From Gemmatimonadota bacterium (GTDB lineage: Bacteria > Gemmatimonadota > Gemmatimonadetes > Longimicrobiales > Gaopeijiaceae), in contig JAPOYJ010000044.1 in NCBI GenBank assembly GCA_026706635.1, positions 1 to 40,751 on the forward strand: DNA of 40,751 nucleotides, read 5' to 3'. This document shows, piece by piece, positions 22,734 through 31,359 of this stretch. How positions within the stretch are numbered: the stretch's first letter is position 1; each line of letters begins with the position of its first letter. A program made the position numbers and the translations under genes. The notes beneath the pieces are model-generated. The model worked only from the letters and a program-made list of their open reading frames with translations, was not told where the DNA came from and searched no databases.

Positions 22734-24661
22734 GCACCCCGACCGACCGCCCCTCCATCTGCGTCTCGCTCCCCGACGGCCGCGAACTCGCTCTCCCCGA
22801 GGGTGCCACCGCCGCGGATCTGGCCGCCAAGATCGGTCCGGGTCTGGCTCGCGCGGCGCTCGCGGCGACTGTGGATGGCGAGGTCCGCGACCTCGCGCGC
22901 CCGCTCCCGGACGGCGCCGAGGTCCGGCTGCTGACCGAGCGCGACCCGGAGGCGCTGGGCGTGCTCCGCCACTCCGCCGCCCACGTCCTCGCGACCGCTG
23001 TGCGCGAACTCGTGCCGACCGCCGGGATCGGCTTCGGACCCGCGATCGACGATGGCTTCTACTACGACTTCGACGTCCCCGAGCCCTTCACGCCGGAGCA
23101 GGTCGCGGCGATCGAGGAGCGCATGGCCGCCGTGATCGAGGCCGATCACCCCTTCGAGCGCCAGGTGGTGTCGCGCCAGGAGGCCTGCGATCTCTTCTCG
23201 GACGACCCGCTCAAGCTGGAGCGCCTGGGCGAGATCGGCGACGACGAGGAGATCACCGTCTACCGGGACGGACCCTTTCTGGATCTGTGCCGCGGCCCCC
23301 ACGTCCCCTCCACCGGCCGCCTCGGGCACTACCGGCTGCTCAGCGCCGCCGGGGCCTACTGGAGGGGCGACGAGCGCCGCCGGATGCTCCAGCGCATCTA
23401 CGGCACCGCCTTCTTCCGCGCAAAGGACCTCCGAGCCCACCTGCACCGCCTGGAGGAGGCGAAGAAGCGCGACCACCGCGTTCTCGGCAAGCGCCTCGAC
23501 CTCTTCTCCGTCCAGGAGGAGGTGGGAGCCGGGCTGGTGCTCTGGCACCCGCACGGGGGGCGCGTGCGGCGGATCGTCGAGGACTTCCTGCGCGAGTCGC
23601 TGGTCGCGCACGGCTACGAGCTGGTGTACACGCCCCACCTGGCCAGCGAGGAGCTCTACCGGATTTCGGGGCACCTGGACGTCTTCGCCGAGGACATGTT
23701 CCCCGCCATGGAGTCCGGCGGCGACCGGTTCCGCATGAAGCCGATGAACTGCCCGCATCACTTCATGATCTACCGCTCCCAGGTGCGCTCCTACCGGGAT
23801 CTGCCCCTACGCTTCGCCGAGCTCGGGACGTGCTACCGCTACGAGCGCTCGGGCACGCTGCACGGGATGCTGAGGGTGCGCTCCTTCACCCAGGACGACG
23901 CCCACATCTTCATCCGCGAGGATCAGATCGCCGAGGAGTACCAACGGCTCCTCGACCTTGGGGACCACCTGCTCGGAGTCTTCGGGTACGAGTACCGGGT
24001 GGCGCTATCGACGCGCCCCGAGAAGGCGATCGGGGACGCGGCGGTGTACGACGCGGCCTCCGACCGGCTGGCCGGGGTGCTGCGCGAAAGGGGGCTCGAC
24101 TACGAGCTCGACGAGGGGGGCGGCGCCTTCTACGGCCCGAAGGTGGACATCCTCGTCACCGACGCCCTTGGCCGCGAGTGGCAGGGGGGGACCTTCCAGC
24201 TCGACTTCCTGATGCCGGAGCGCTTCGGCCTGGAGTACGTAGGCCGGGACAACCGCCGCCATCAGGTCGTGGTCGTCCACAGGACGCTCCTGGGCTCGAT
24301 GGAGCGCTTCATCGGCGGGCTGATCGAGCACTACGGCGGTGCATTCCCCCTCTGGCTCGCCCCGGTGCAGGTGCGCGTCCTGCCCGTCTCGGAGCAGTGG
24401 GAGGGATCGGCCGCCGAGCTGGTCGCCCAGCTCTCCGCGGTCGGCCTCCGTGTCGAGCTCGACCAGCGCGATACGCTGGGGTACAGGATCCGGGCCGCCG
24501 AGACGATGAAGGTGCCCTACATGGCGATAGTGGGGGAGCGGGAGGCGGAGGCGGGCACCGTCGCGGTGCGGGCGCGCGGCGCCAGGCGCAAGCAGGTGGC
24601 GATGGAGCGCGGCGAGTTCGTAAGCCGTCTCGCCGACGAGGTGGAGAGGCGGGTGTTGTAG
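22730..24661 (+). CDS. thrS: Threonyl-tRNA synthetase
   Basis: The 643-residue enzyme charges tRNA-Thr with threonine in the cytoplasm. All domains are present in order: TGS (residues 8-70, CVSLPDGRELALPEGATAAD), the editing domain with HSAAH at 81-85 and CRGPH at 187-191, which removes mischarged serine, the class II core with zinc-binding C341 in KPMNCPHH and motif 2 TCYRYERSGTLHGMLRVRSF, VHRTLLGSMERFIGGLIEH for motif 3, and the anticodon domain from about residue 545 (WLAPVQVRVLPVSEQ). Length is normal. The ATG overlaps the stop of the symporter gene. No T-box or other leader is visible, and coupling to a transporter is uncommon for thrS. Confidence 0.97.
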   Translation: MSTPTDRPSICVSLPDGRELALPEGATAADLAAKIGPGLARAALAATVDGEVRDLARPLPDGAEVRLLTERDPEALGVLRHSAAHVLATAVRELVPTAGIGFGPAIDDGFYYDFDVPEPFTPEQVAAIEERMAAVIEADHPFERQVVSRQEACDLFSDDPLKLERLGEIGDDEEITVYRDGPFLDLCRGPHVPSTGRLGHYRLLSAAGAYWRGDERRRMLQRIYGTAFFRAKDLRAHLHRLEEAKKRDHRVLGKRLDLFSVQEEVGAGLVLWHPHGGRVRRIVEDFLRESLVAHGYELVYTPHLASEELYRISGHLDVFAEDMFPAMESGGDRFRMKPMNCPHHFMIYRSQVRSYRDLPLRFAELGTCYRYERSGTLHGMLRVRSFTQDDAHIFIREDQIAEEYQRLLDLGDHLLGVFGYEYRVALSTRPEKAIGDAAVYDAASDRLAGVLRERGLDYELDEGGGAFYGPKVDILVTDALGREWQGGTFQLDFLMPERFGLEYVGRDNRRHQVVVVHRTLLGSMERFIGGLIEHYGGAFPLWLAPVQVRVLPVSEQWEGSAAELVAQLSAVGLRVELDQRDTLGYRIRAAETMKVPYMAIVGEREAEAGTVAVRARGARRKQVAMERGEFVSRLADEVERRVL

Positions 24662-24700
24662 GCGAAATCACCTGCGGACACCGGGTCTCGCCCGTATAGG

Positions 24701-24790
24701 ATGGTCCGACTGGTTCGCAAGGGGATCTCCGTGACGATCACCCACCGAGGTGATCCCGTGGCCGAGGTCCGCCCGATCGTCGACGGAGAT
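24701..24790 (+). pseudogene. Phd/YefM-type antitoxin fragment
   Basis: The frame reads VRLVRKGISVTITHRGDPVA then EVRPIVDG, which matches the middle of Phd/YefM antitoxins (V-x-x-G-E-x-V-x-I-T-x-R-G-x-P-V-A-x-L-x-P). The N-terminal helix region and C-terminal toxin-binding part are missing, and no toxin follows. It is most likely a relic in the gap between thrS and the nuo operon. The frame runs on into nuoA in another phase and should not be read as an extended protein. Confidence 0.4.
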
Positions 24791-24819
24791 TTCCCCTGCG
24801 GTGCCGGGCACAATATTAT
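24791..24819 (+). promoter_or_regulatory. Possible nuo operon promoter
   Basis: A TATTAT at 24814-24819, in the only AT-rich patch of this gap, lies 17 bp downstream of TTCCCC (24791-24796). The nuoA ATG follows only five bases after the hexamer and has no purine-rich ribosome-binding site, so the transcript may be leaderless. Weak evidence. Confidence 0.28.
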
Positions 24820-24824
24820 CCGAC

Positions 24825-25181
24825 ATGGCCAAGTCCTACATTCCGCTCCTGATCATCTTCGGGGTCACAGTGCTGAACGCCGTCGGGATGGCGGCTGCCT
24901 CGCACATCCTCAACCCGAGCCGCCCCACTCCCGAGAAGGCGATGCCGTACGAGTCGGGGATGATCCCGCTCGGGGACACGCGGGCCCGCTTCTCGATCAA
25001 GTTCTACATGGTGGCGATTAGCTTTATCGTCTTCGATCTGGAGACGATCTTCCTGGTGCCGTGGGCCGTCAGGGTGCGGGAGCTGGGGTGGGGCCCCTTC
25101 GTGGCGGTCTTCCTCTTCGTGATCGTGCTCGCGGTGGGGCTCGTCTACGAGTGGAGAAAGGGAGGCCTGGAATGGGACTAG
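24825..25181 (+). CDS. nuoA: NADH-quinone oxidoreductase subunit A
   Basis: The 118-residue membrane subunit of complex I has three helices ([59 protein letters not shown]). The signature [20 protein letters not shown] then FY is intact; this loop and the acidic FDLETIFL helix lie at the junction of the quinone site and the membrane arm. First gene of the operon. Its stop lies inside the start of nuoB (the reading frames overlap by 10 bases). Confidence 0.95.
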   Translation: MAKSYIPLLIIFGVTVLNAVGMAAASHILNPSRPTPEKAMPYESGMIPLGDTRARFSIKFYMVAISFIVFDLETIFLVPWAVRVRELGWGPFVAVFLFVIVLAVGLVYEWRKGGLEWD

Positions 25182-25825
25182 AGAACAACCCGCTGTCCAC
25201 CTCGGAGCCGTCCCCCTTCCTGACGACCAAGCTGGACTTCGTCGTCAACTGGGCGAGACGCAATTCGCTCTGGCCGATGCCCTTCGGAACCGCCTGCTGC
25301 GCGATCGAGATGATGGCCTCGGCGGCGAGCAACTACGACCTCGCCCGCTTCGGGATGGAGCGCATGTCCTTCAGTCCCAGGCAGGCCGACGTGCTCATCT
25401 GCGCCGGGCGCGTGCCTTACAAGCTGGCCCCGGTGCTCCGCCGGATCTGGGATCAGATGATGCAGCCGAAGTGGTGCGTCTCGATGGGAGCGTGCGCCTC
25501 TTCGGGCGGCGTCTTCGACGCCTACTCGATGGTACAGGGGATCGACACCATCGTCCCGGTCGATGTGTACATCCCCGGGTGTCCTCCGCGTCCGGAGGCG
25601 CTCATCTACGGGCTGATGATGGTCCAGGAGAAGATCCGGGGCGAGAGCCTGGCGAACCACCAGGATCTGCGAGCCGAGGACCCCCTCGCCGCGGGCAGGC
25701 CGCACGCCGACGACGAGGAGGTCGCCGACCTCTCCGGCCCCTTCGGCAACTCGACGCACCAGAATCGCATGAGCGGGCTGGTGGAGACCGCCGCGGTCGC
25801 CCGTCCCGGCGACAGGCTTCCGTGA
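25172..25825 (+). CDS. nuoB: NADH-quinone oxidoreductase subunit B
   Basis: The 217-residue peripheral subunit carries cluster N2, which passes electrons to quinone. The four cysteine ligands are C42 and C43 ([10 protein letters not shown]), C108 ([10 protein letters not shown]) and C137 ([10 protein letters not shown]). After the conserved core ends at about residue 160 there is an unusual hydrophilic tail of some 55 residues (from [14 protein letters not shown] to the end) that standard NuoB lacks. The ATG at 25172 gives the usual short N-terminus. Confidence 0.96.
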   Translation: MGLENNPLSTSEPSPFLTTKLDFVVNWARRNSLWPMPFGTACCAIEMMASAASNYDLARFGMERMSFSPRQADVLICAGRVPYKLAPVLRRIWDQMMQPKWCVSMGACASSGGVFDAYSMVQGIDTIVPVDVYIPGCPPRPEALIYGLMMVQEKIRGESLANHQDLRAEDPLAAGRPHADDEEVADLSGPFGNSTHQNRMSGLVETAAVARPGDRLP

Positions 25826-26533
25826 GTGTCCGCAGCTAGCGAGCCACCCGCCGCCGCGCCCGACTTCGACCTGGTTTCGCTGGGTCCGAGCGGCCAGCGC
25901 GACGCCCGGGCCCCCCGTGCGACCGGGAGCGAGGCGCCCCACCTCAACCCCTCGGTCGCGGCTCTCCGCGAGCGCTTCCCCGGTGCCGTCCTCGGAAACC
26001 GGGTGGCGGCGGGCGACGAGGACGTGGTGTACGTGGACTCGTCGCGCATCGTCGAGGTGCTCCGCTGGCTCCGCGAGGACCCGGATCAGCACTACGACCA
26101 CCTGGCCGATGTGACCGCGGTGGACTACGGCGGGGGCAGGCCCATCGAGGTCGTATACCAGCTCTGGTCCATTCCCCGCCGGGCCGCCCTCCGACTCAAG
26201 TGCGAGCTGTCCCTCGACGCGCTCGAGATCGACAGCGCCACGGCGATCTGGGAGGGCGCCAACTGGCTGGAGCGCGAGGTCTACGACATGTACGGCGTGG
26301 AGTTCCGCAGCCACCCCGACATGCGCCGCATCCTCATGCCCGACGGGTACGCCGAGGGGCACCCGCTCCGGAAGGACTTTCCGCTCCGTGGCCGCTTCTC
26401 GCGTGCGGAGCAGACTCGCCGCTCCCTGACCCGCAATCCCGAGGACCACTACGCGCCCGGCGAGATCGGAGGACGGGAGCCCCAGCTGGTTTCCCCGCGC
26501 GACGAGGACGCGGATGGCGACCCAGAGCGCTAG
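25826..26533 (+). CDS. nuoC: NADH-quinone oxidoreductase subunit C
   Basis: The product has 235 residues of the 30-kDa subunit, separate from NuoD rather than fused as in E. coli. The family signature is WLEREVYDMYGVEFRSHPDM followed by RRILMPDGYAEGHPLRKDFP. It helps hold the quinone module together. A proline/alanine-rich extension of about 40 residues precedes the conserved part. Translation starts at GTG directly after the nuoB stop. Its last 20 bases overlap the nuoD start. Confidence 0.94.
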   Translation: MSAASEPPAAAPDFDLVSLGPSGQRDARAPRATGSEAPHLNPSVAALRERFPGAVLGNRVAAGDEDVVYVDSSRIVEVLRWLREDPDQHYDHLADVTAVDYGGGRPIEVVYQLWSIPRRAALRLKCELSLDALEIDSATAIWEGANWLEREVYDMYGVEFRSHPDMRRILMPDGYAEGHPLRKDFPLRGRFSRAEQTRRSLTRNPEDHYAPGEIGGREPQLVSPRDEDADGDPER

Positions 26534-27791
26534 CTACGCCGTCGGCCGCAACCCGGAGATGGGACCCGGAGGCGAGCTCGTCCCCAGCCCGGTGGCCCCC
26601 TTCGACGCCCCCGAGCCCGAGCTGGGGTCGCAGACGATGCTCGTCAACGTCGGGCCGCAACACCCGGCCACCCACGGAGTCCTCCGCCTGGTCGTCGAGC
26701 TGGATGGCGAGACCGTGGTCAGCGTCACGCCCCGCCTCGGCTATCTGCACTCCTCCTTCGAGAAGCTGGGCGAGTACCGCACCTGGAACCAGATCGTCCC
26801 CCTGACCGACCGGATGGACTACCTGGCGCCGCTGATCTACAACTGCGCGTACGTCATGGCGGTCGAGAAGCTGATGGGGATCGAGGTGACGGAGCGCTGC
26901 AAGGTCACGCGCGTCATCTGCATGGAGATGGACCGCATCTTCTCCCACCTCCTCTGGCTGGGGACGTGGTCGATCGATGTGGGCGCCTTCACCCCGTTCC
27001 TCTACGCCTTCCAGCAGCGCGAGAAGGTCTACAGGCTGCACGAGGCCTTCACCGGCGCCCGCATCACGACTTCGGCCACGCGCATCGGCGGCATGATGGC
27101 CGACCTGCCCGAAGGATGGACGGAGGGGGTGCGGGAGTTCGCCGACAACCTCCCCGCGACGCTCGACGAGATAGACACGCTCCTGACGTGCAACGCCATC
27201 CATGTGGGCCGCACCCAGGGGGTCGGCGCCATCTCGGCCGACGAGGCGGTGAACCACGGGCTGACCGGTGCCAACCTACGCGCGAGCGGGGTGCCGTACG
27301 ACGTGCGCAAGGACCGCCCCTACTACGACTACGAGAGCTACGACTTCGAAGTCCCGATCGGCTGCCACGGGGACTGCTACGACCGCTACCTCGTGCGGAT
27401 GGAGGAGATGCGCCAGAGTCTGCGCATTTTGCAGCAGGCGCTCGACCGGCTGCCCGACGGCCCGATGGACGTCCCTGACCCGCGCGTCACCCTGCCGACC
27501 AAGACGGAGTGCATGTCGGACATGGAGTCGATGATCCACCACTTCAAGCTGATCACCGACGGGATCCCGGCCCCCGCCGAGGACTGCTGGTTCTCGGTGG
27601 AGGGCTCGAAGGGCGAGCTCGGGATGTACGTGGTCGGAGACGGCGGCCCCAAGCCCGTTCGGTGGCGCATCCGCCCGCCCTCGTTCGTGAACCTCTCGGC
27701 AATTCCGAAGCTGGCGGAGGGCCACCTCATGGCCGATCTCATCATGATCAACGCCAGTCTGGACATCGTGCTCGGCGAGATCGACAGGTGA
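26514..27791 (+). CDS. nuoD: NADH-quinone oxidoreductase subunit D
   Basis: The 425-residue 49-kDa subunit lines the quinone pocket. GPQHPATHGVLRLVVELDGE lies at about 47-66, with the His that contacts quinone, and the conserved Tyr lies in TDRMDYLAPL. The family also keeps MDRIFSHLLWLGTW, RIGGMMADLP, and the closing GHLMADLIMINASLDIVLGE then IDR. The extra 40 residues at the N-terminus are poorly conserved. The ATG lies inside nuoC, so the two are probably translated together. Confidence 0.97.
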   Translation: MATQSASYAVGRNPEMGPGGELVPSPVAPFDAPEPELGSQTMLVNVGPQHPATHGVLRLVVELDGETVVSVTPRLGYLHSSFEKLGEYRTWNQIVPLTDRMDYLAPLIYNCAYVMAVEKLMGIEVTERCKVTRVICMEMDRIFSHLLWLGTWSIDVGAFTPFLYAFQQREKVYRLHEAFTGARITTSATRIGGMMADLPEGWTEGVREFADNLPATLDEIDTLLTCNAIHVGRTQGVGAISADEAVNHGLTGANLRASGVPYDVRKDRPYYDYESYDFEVPIGCHGDCYDRYLVRMEEMRQSLRILQQALDRLPDGPMDVPDPRVTLPTKTECMSDMESMIHHFKLITDGIPAPAEDCWFSVEGSKGELGMYVVGDGGPKPVRWRIRPPSFVNLSAIPKLAEGHLMADLIMINASLDIVLGEIDR

Positions 27792-28450
27792 GCGAGGCGC
27801 GCTTCAGGAACCCCGGGTGGGCGGGTAACACGGGCGACTTCGAGCTGACCGAGGCGGAGGTGCGGGGAAGCGAGTACGTCGGCCGCCGGTCCCCGGACGG
27901 CGGACACCCCTCCGTTGCGCCGAGCCTGCCCTACATGCTCGTGGCGAAGAACCCCGAAGCGCCCCTCCTGGAGGGTCCGTACCGGGAGCGCCTCGGGAAG
28001 ATCCGGAGCCGCTACCCGACGGCCCGCGCGGCGCTCATTCCGCTCCTCAACATGGCCCAGGAGATCCGCGGCCACATTTCGCCCGCGACGATGAACGAGG
28101 TGGCCGGGATACTCGGCCTGAGCGAGGCCTTCGTGAGGGGCGTGGCCACCTTCTACACGATGTACAACAAGCGTCCTGTCGGTCGCTTCCTGGTGCAGGT
28201 GTGCACGAACATCTCCTGCAATCTCGCCGGCGCCGACGAGGTGCTGGCGGCCTTCCTCGAGCACACCGGAACCGAGCTGGGGGAGACCTCCGCCGACGGG
28301 GACTTCACGGTGGCCGAGGCCGAGTGCCTGGCGGCGTGCGGATTCCCCACCTGCGTCCAGATCAACTCGCGCTACTTCGAGGACGTCTCCCCGGAGGACG
28401 TTCCCGCCCTGCTCGCGAGGCTGCGGCGCGAAGTGGACGAGGGGTACTAG
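27788..28450 (+). CDS. nuoE: NADH-quinone oxidoreductase subunit E
   Basis: The 220-residue product begins at a GTG overlapping the nuoD stop; earlier in-frame text belongs to another frame of nuoD. The thioredoxin-like domain binds the [2Fe-2S] cluster N1a through VCTNISC (C-x4-C) and ECLAACG (C-x3-C). Before it is the helical bundle ALIPLLNMAQEIRGHISPAT, then EVAGILGLSEAFVRGVATFY. A variable N-terminal 60 residues precede these. Forms the NADH-dehydrogenase tip together with NuoF and NuoG. Confidence 0.94.
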   Translation: MSEARFRNPGWAGNTGDFELTEAEVRGSEYVGRRSPDGGHPSVAPSLPYMLVAKNPEAPLLEGPYRERLGKIRSRYPTARAALIPLLNMAQEIRGHISPATMNEVAGILGLSEAFVRGVATFYTMYNKRPVGRFLVQVCTNISCNLAGADEVLAAFLEHTGTELGETSADGDFTVAEAECLAACGFPTCVQINSRYFEDVSPEDVPALLARLRREVDEGY

Positions 28451-28476
28451 TGGACGAGGACAACTAACCAAGCCCG

Positions 28477-29769
28477 ATGGCCTATCCCTACCTGCACGAG
28501 AGCGAGACCCGGGTCCTCAGCGAGGGCTTCGGAAGCCCGGAGGCTCGCACCGTGGCCGGGTGGAGGGCGCTCGGCGGCTACCAGGGGATCGCCCGCGCGC
28601 TTGAGATCGGACGCGAGGCGACGATCGAGGAGGTGAAGGCGTCGGGTCTCCGGGGGCGGGGCGGGGCGGGCTTCCCGACCGGGCTCAAGTGGTCCTTCAT
28701 GCCGAAGGAGGCGCGGCGGCCCCACTACCTCCTCTGCAACGCGGACGAATCGGAGCCGGGCACCTTCAAGGACCGCGAGATCATCCGCTGGACGCCGCAC
28801 CAGCTCATTGAGGGGTGCCTCGTCGGGTCGTACGCCATCGGCGCGTCGCACTGCTACATCTACCTGCGGGGCGAGTTCTTCGAGAGCACGCAGGTGCTGG
28901 CGCGGGCGCTGGAGGAGGCGTACGGGGAGGGGCTGGTGGGCAGCGACGTCATGGGGTCGGGGGTGGAGATCGACATCACGCTGCACGTCGGTGCCGGTGC
29001 CTACATCTGCGGCGAGGAGACCGGCCTGATGAGCTCGCTGGAGGGGCGCCGGGGGGAGCCTCGCATCAAACCGCCCTTCCCGGCGGCGGTCGGCGCCTTC
29101 GGCATGCCGTCCACGATCAACAACGTCGAGACGCTCGCCGCCACTCCGCACATCCTCCGCCACGGCGGGGAGTGGTACCGCCAGTGGGGCACCGAGAAGA
29201 GCCCCGGGACCAAGCTCTTCTGCGTATCGGGCCATGTTAGGAGGCCCGGCAACTACGAGCTGCCGCTCGGCTTCCCGATGATGGAGCTGATCGAGGACGT
29301 CTGCGGCGGCCTAAGCGGTGGCCGCGCACTCAAGGCGGTGATTCCCGGGGGCAGCTCGGTGCCGATCATGAGCGCCGAGGAGTGCATGGAGTGCGACCTC
29401 TGCTACGAAGGGGTCGAGGCGGCCGGCTCGATGCTCGGTTGCGCCTCGGTGATCGTGATGGACGAGACGACCGATATCGTCAAGCAGGTGCGCCGCATGG
29501 CATACTTCTACGCGCACGAGTCGTGCGGACAGTGCACGCCCTGCCGCGAGGGCACCGCGTGGGCGACGCGCATCCTGCAGCGGATCGAGGACGGACGCGG
29601 CACGGAGGACGATCTGGAGACGCTGGTGGAGATATCCGAACAGATGACCGGAACCACGATCTGCGTGCTCTCGGACTCGCTCGCGATGCCGATCATCTCG
29701 TCGATCGAGAAGTTCCGCGACGACTACCTCGCCCTGATCCGCACGGGCGAGCGCCTGGGAGCCGCCTGA
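28477..29769 (+). CDS. nuoF: NADH-quinone oxidoreductase subunit F
   Basis: The 430-residue subunit binds NADH and FMN and carries cluster N3. The nucleotide-binding loop is SGLRGRGGAGFPTGLKWSF; the FMN loop is GAGAYICGEETGLMSSLEGR. The N3 ligands are three Cys in ESCGQCTPCREG plus a later Cys in TTICVLSDS. A 26-bp gap follows nuoE, the longest within the front of the operon. Length is normal. Confidence 0.97.
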   Translation: MAYPYLHESETRVLSEGFGSPEARTVAGWRALGGYQGIARALEIGREATIEEVKASGLRGRGGAGFPTGLKWSFMPKEARRPHYLLCNADESEPGTFKDREIIRWTPHQLIEGCLVGSYAIGASHCYIYLRGEFFESTQVLARALEEAYGEGLVGSDVMGSGVEIDITLHVGAGAYICGEETGLMSSLEGRRGEPRIKPPFPAAVGAFGMPSTINNVETLAATPHILRHGGEWYRQWGTEKSPGTKLFCVSGHVRRPGNYELPLGFPMMELIEDVCGGLSGGRALKAVIPGGSSVPIMSAEECMECDLCYEGVEAAGSMLGCASVIVMDETTDIVKQVRRMAYFYAHESCGQCTPCREGTAWATRILQRIEDGRGTEDDLETLVEISEQMTGTTICVLSDSLAMPIISSIEKFRDDYLALIRTGERLGAA

Positions 29770-31359
29770 ATGCGCACAGTCACCCTGACGATCGACAGTG
29801 CCGAGGTAACCGTGCCGAAGGGGACGTCGCTCCTGCAGGCGGCCGAGGGGCTCGGGATCGAGGTGCCGCACTACTGCTACCACCCCGGTCTCACCGCCCC
29901 GGCCCAGTGCCGCATCTGCCTCGTCGAGGTGGAGGGCGCTCCCAAGCTGCAGCCGTCGTGCGTGACGATGGCCGAGGACGGCCAGGTCGTGCGCACCGAC
30001 AGCGACGCGGCGCTCCGGATGCGCAAGGGTGTGCTCGAGTTCTACCTTGTGAACCACCCGCTCGACTGTCCCATCTGCGACATGTCGGGCGAGTGCATGC
30101 TGCAGGACTACGTCTTCGACGAGGGGCGGGAGAAGGGACGCAGCCGCGAGCCCAAGCGCGTCTTCGGGCGCGACGACTTCGGCGGCGATGTTCTCTACTA
30201 CGGCGACCGCTGCGTGATGTGCACCCGCTGCGTGCGTTTCATGGACGAGGTGGCCCGCGACTCGCGCCTCACGGTGGTCGAGCGGGGTAGCCGCGCCGTC
30301 ATCGACACCTTCTTCGAGGAGGGCCTCGAGGGGTCGCCCTTCGCTGGCAATGTGGTGGACATCTGTCCGGTGGGGGCGCTGGTCTCGAAGGACTTTCTGC
30401 ACAAGGCGCGCGCCTGGGACCTCGACCACACCCCGTCGGTCTGCACGAGCTGCAGCCAGGGGTGCAACATCGAGCTGCACACCCGCGACAACCTGGTGCA
30501 GCGACTCAAGCCCCGCGCCAACCACGAGGTAAACGGCCACTGGATGTGCGACTACGGCCGAGCCAACTACGAGTGGTACAACCGGGCGGGCCGACTCGAG
30601 GAGCCGTCCTCGGGGCGAGGAGGGAAGCGCAGGGGAGGTGACTGGAAGTCGGCGCTCGAGCACCTCTTCGTCCGTCTCGTCGAGCTCGCCGGGACCGAGG
30701 TGCGGGTCGTGGGCTCCCCATCGGCCTCGGTCGAGGCGCTGGGGGCGCTCCTCGCCCTCGCCGAGGCGGCTGGGGGGGCGGCATCGGGGGTCTTCCGCTC
30801 CCGCCGGGCCGAGAGCGAGGACCCGATGCCGGGCTTCCCGCTCCTGGTTCGCCGCCGGGATCTTGCCGCCAATGTGGACGGGGCCCGGCTCCTGGGCTTC
30901 GAGCGGGTCGGCGACGACGAGGCTGCCGGCGGGCTCGAGGAGGTGGCCGCCCACGACGGCATCGTCGTGGTGCTGGGCGACGAGCTCGCCGATCAGAGCG
31001 CCGACTTCGGGGGCGAAGCCGCCCTCTACGTCTACATGGGGCACTTCGATTCGCCCGCCGCCGGGAACGCCGACTTCGTGCTCCCGATCACCACGGCCGC
31101 CGAGGAGGAGGGCACCTTCGTGAATGCGCAGGGCCGGGTGCAGCGCTACTGGCAGGGGCTCCAGCCCCTGGGGGCGGCGCGTCCCGCGTGGCTGGTGCTC
31201 GGGGCGCTGGCTGGTGCGCTGATGGGGGGCGGCACGCCAGCCAGCGCGGCGAAGGCCTTCGCCGCGCTGGCGGCCGCGCACGCCCCCCTGGAGGGGCTGA
31301 GCCACGAGGCGCTCGGCGAGCTCGGCGTGGCTCTGGCCGCGGAGGCCGCCCATGGGTGA
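29770..31359 (+). CDS. nuoG: NADH-quinone oxidoreductase subunit G, short form
   Basis: The product has 529 residues against roughly 700-900 in well-known NuoG. Present are the N-terminal [2Fe-2S] domain (HYCYHPGLTAPAQCRICLVE), the His-ligated cluster (NHPLDCPICDMSGECMLQD), the two-cluster ferredoxin part (CVMCTRCVRF, DICPVGAL), and an extra four-Cys site (CTSCSQGCNIEL with a later WMCDYG) like N7. After that the molybdopterin-type domain is reduced to about 230 residues but keeps the end motif NADFVLPITTAAEEEGTFVN then AQGRVQRYWQG. Electron path looks complete. Its end overlaps nuoH by eight bases. Confidence 0.93.
   Translation: MRTVTLTIDSAEVTVPKGTSLLQAAEGLGIEVPHYCYHPGLTAPAQCRICLVEVEGAPKLQPSCVTMAEDGQVVRTDSDAALRMRKGVLEFYLVNHPLDCPICDMSGECMLQDYVFDEGREKGRSREPKRVFGRDDFGGDVLYYGDRCVMCTRCVRFMDEVARDSRLTVVERGSRAVIDTFFEEGLEGSPFAGNVVDICPVGALVSKDFLHKARAWDLDHTPSVCTSCSQGCNIELHTRDNLVQRLKPRANHEVNGHWMCDYGRANYEWYNRAGRLEEPSSGRGGKRRGGDWKSALEHLFVRLVELAGTEVRVVGSPSASVEALGALLALAEAAGGAASGVFRSRRAESEDPMPGFPLLVRRRDLAANVDGARLLGFERVGDDEAAGGLEEVAAHDGIVVVLGDELADQSADFGGEAALYVYMGHFDSPAAGNADFVLPITTAAEEEGTFVNAQGRVQRYWQGLQPLGAARPAWLVLGALAGALMGGGTPASAAKAFAALAAAHAPLEGLSHEALGELGVALAAEAAHG

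Noticed and set aside
24701-25021. 106-codon frame from the Phd-like start running through nuoA
   Set aside because: Only the first 30 codons look like an antitoxin; the rest is the wrong frame of nuoA.
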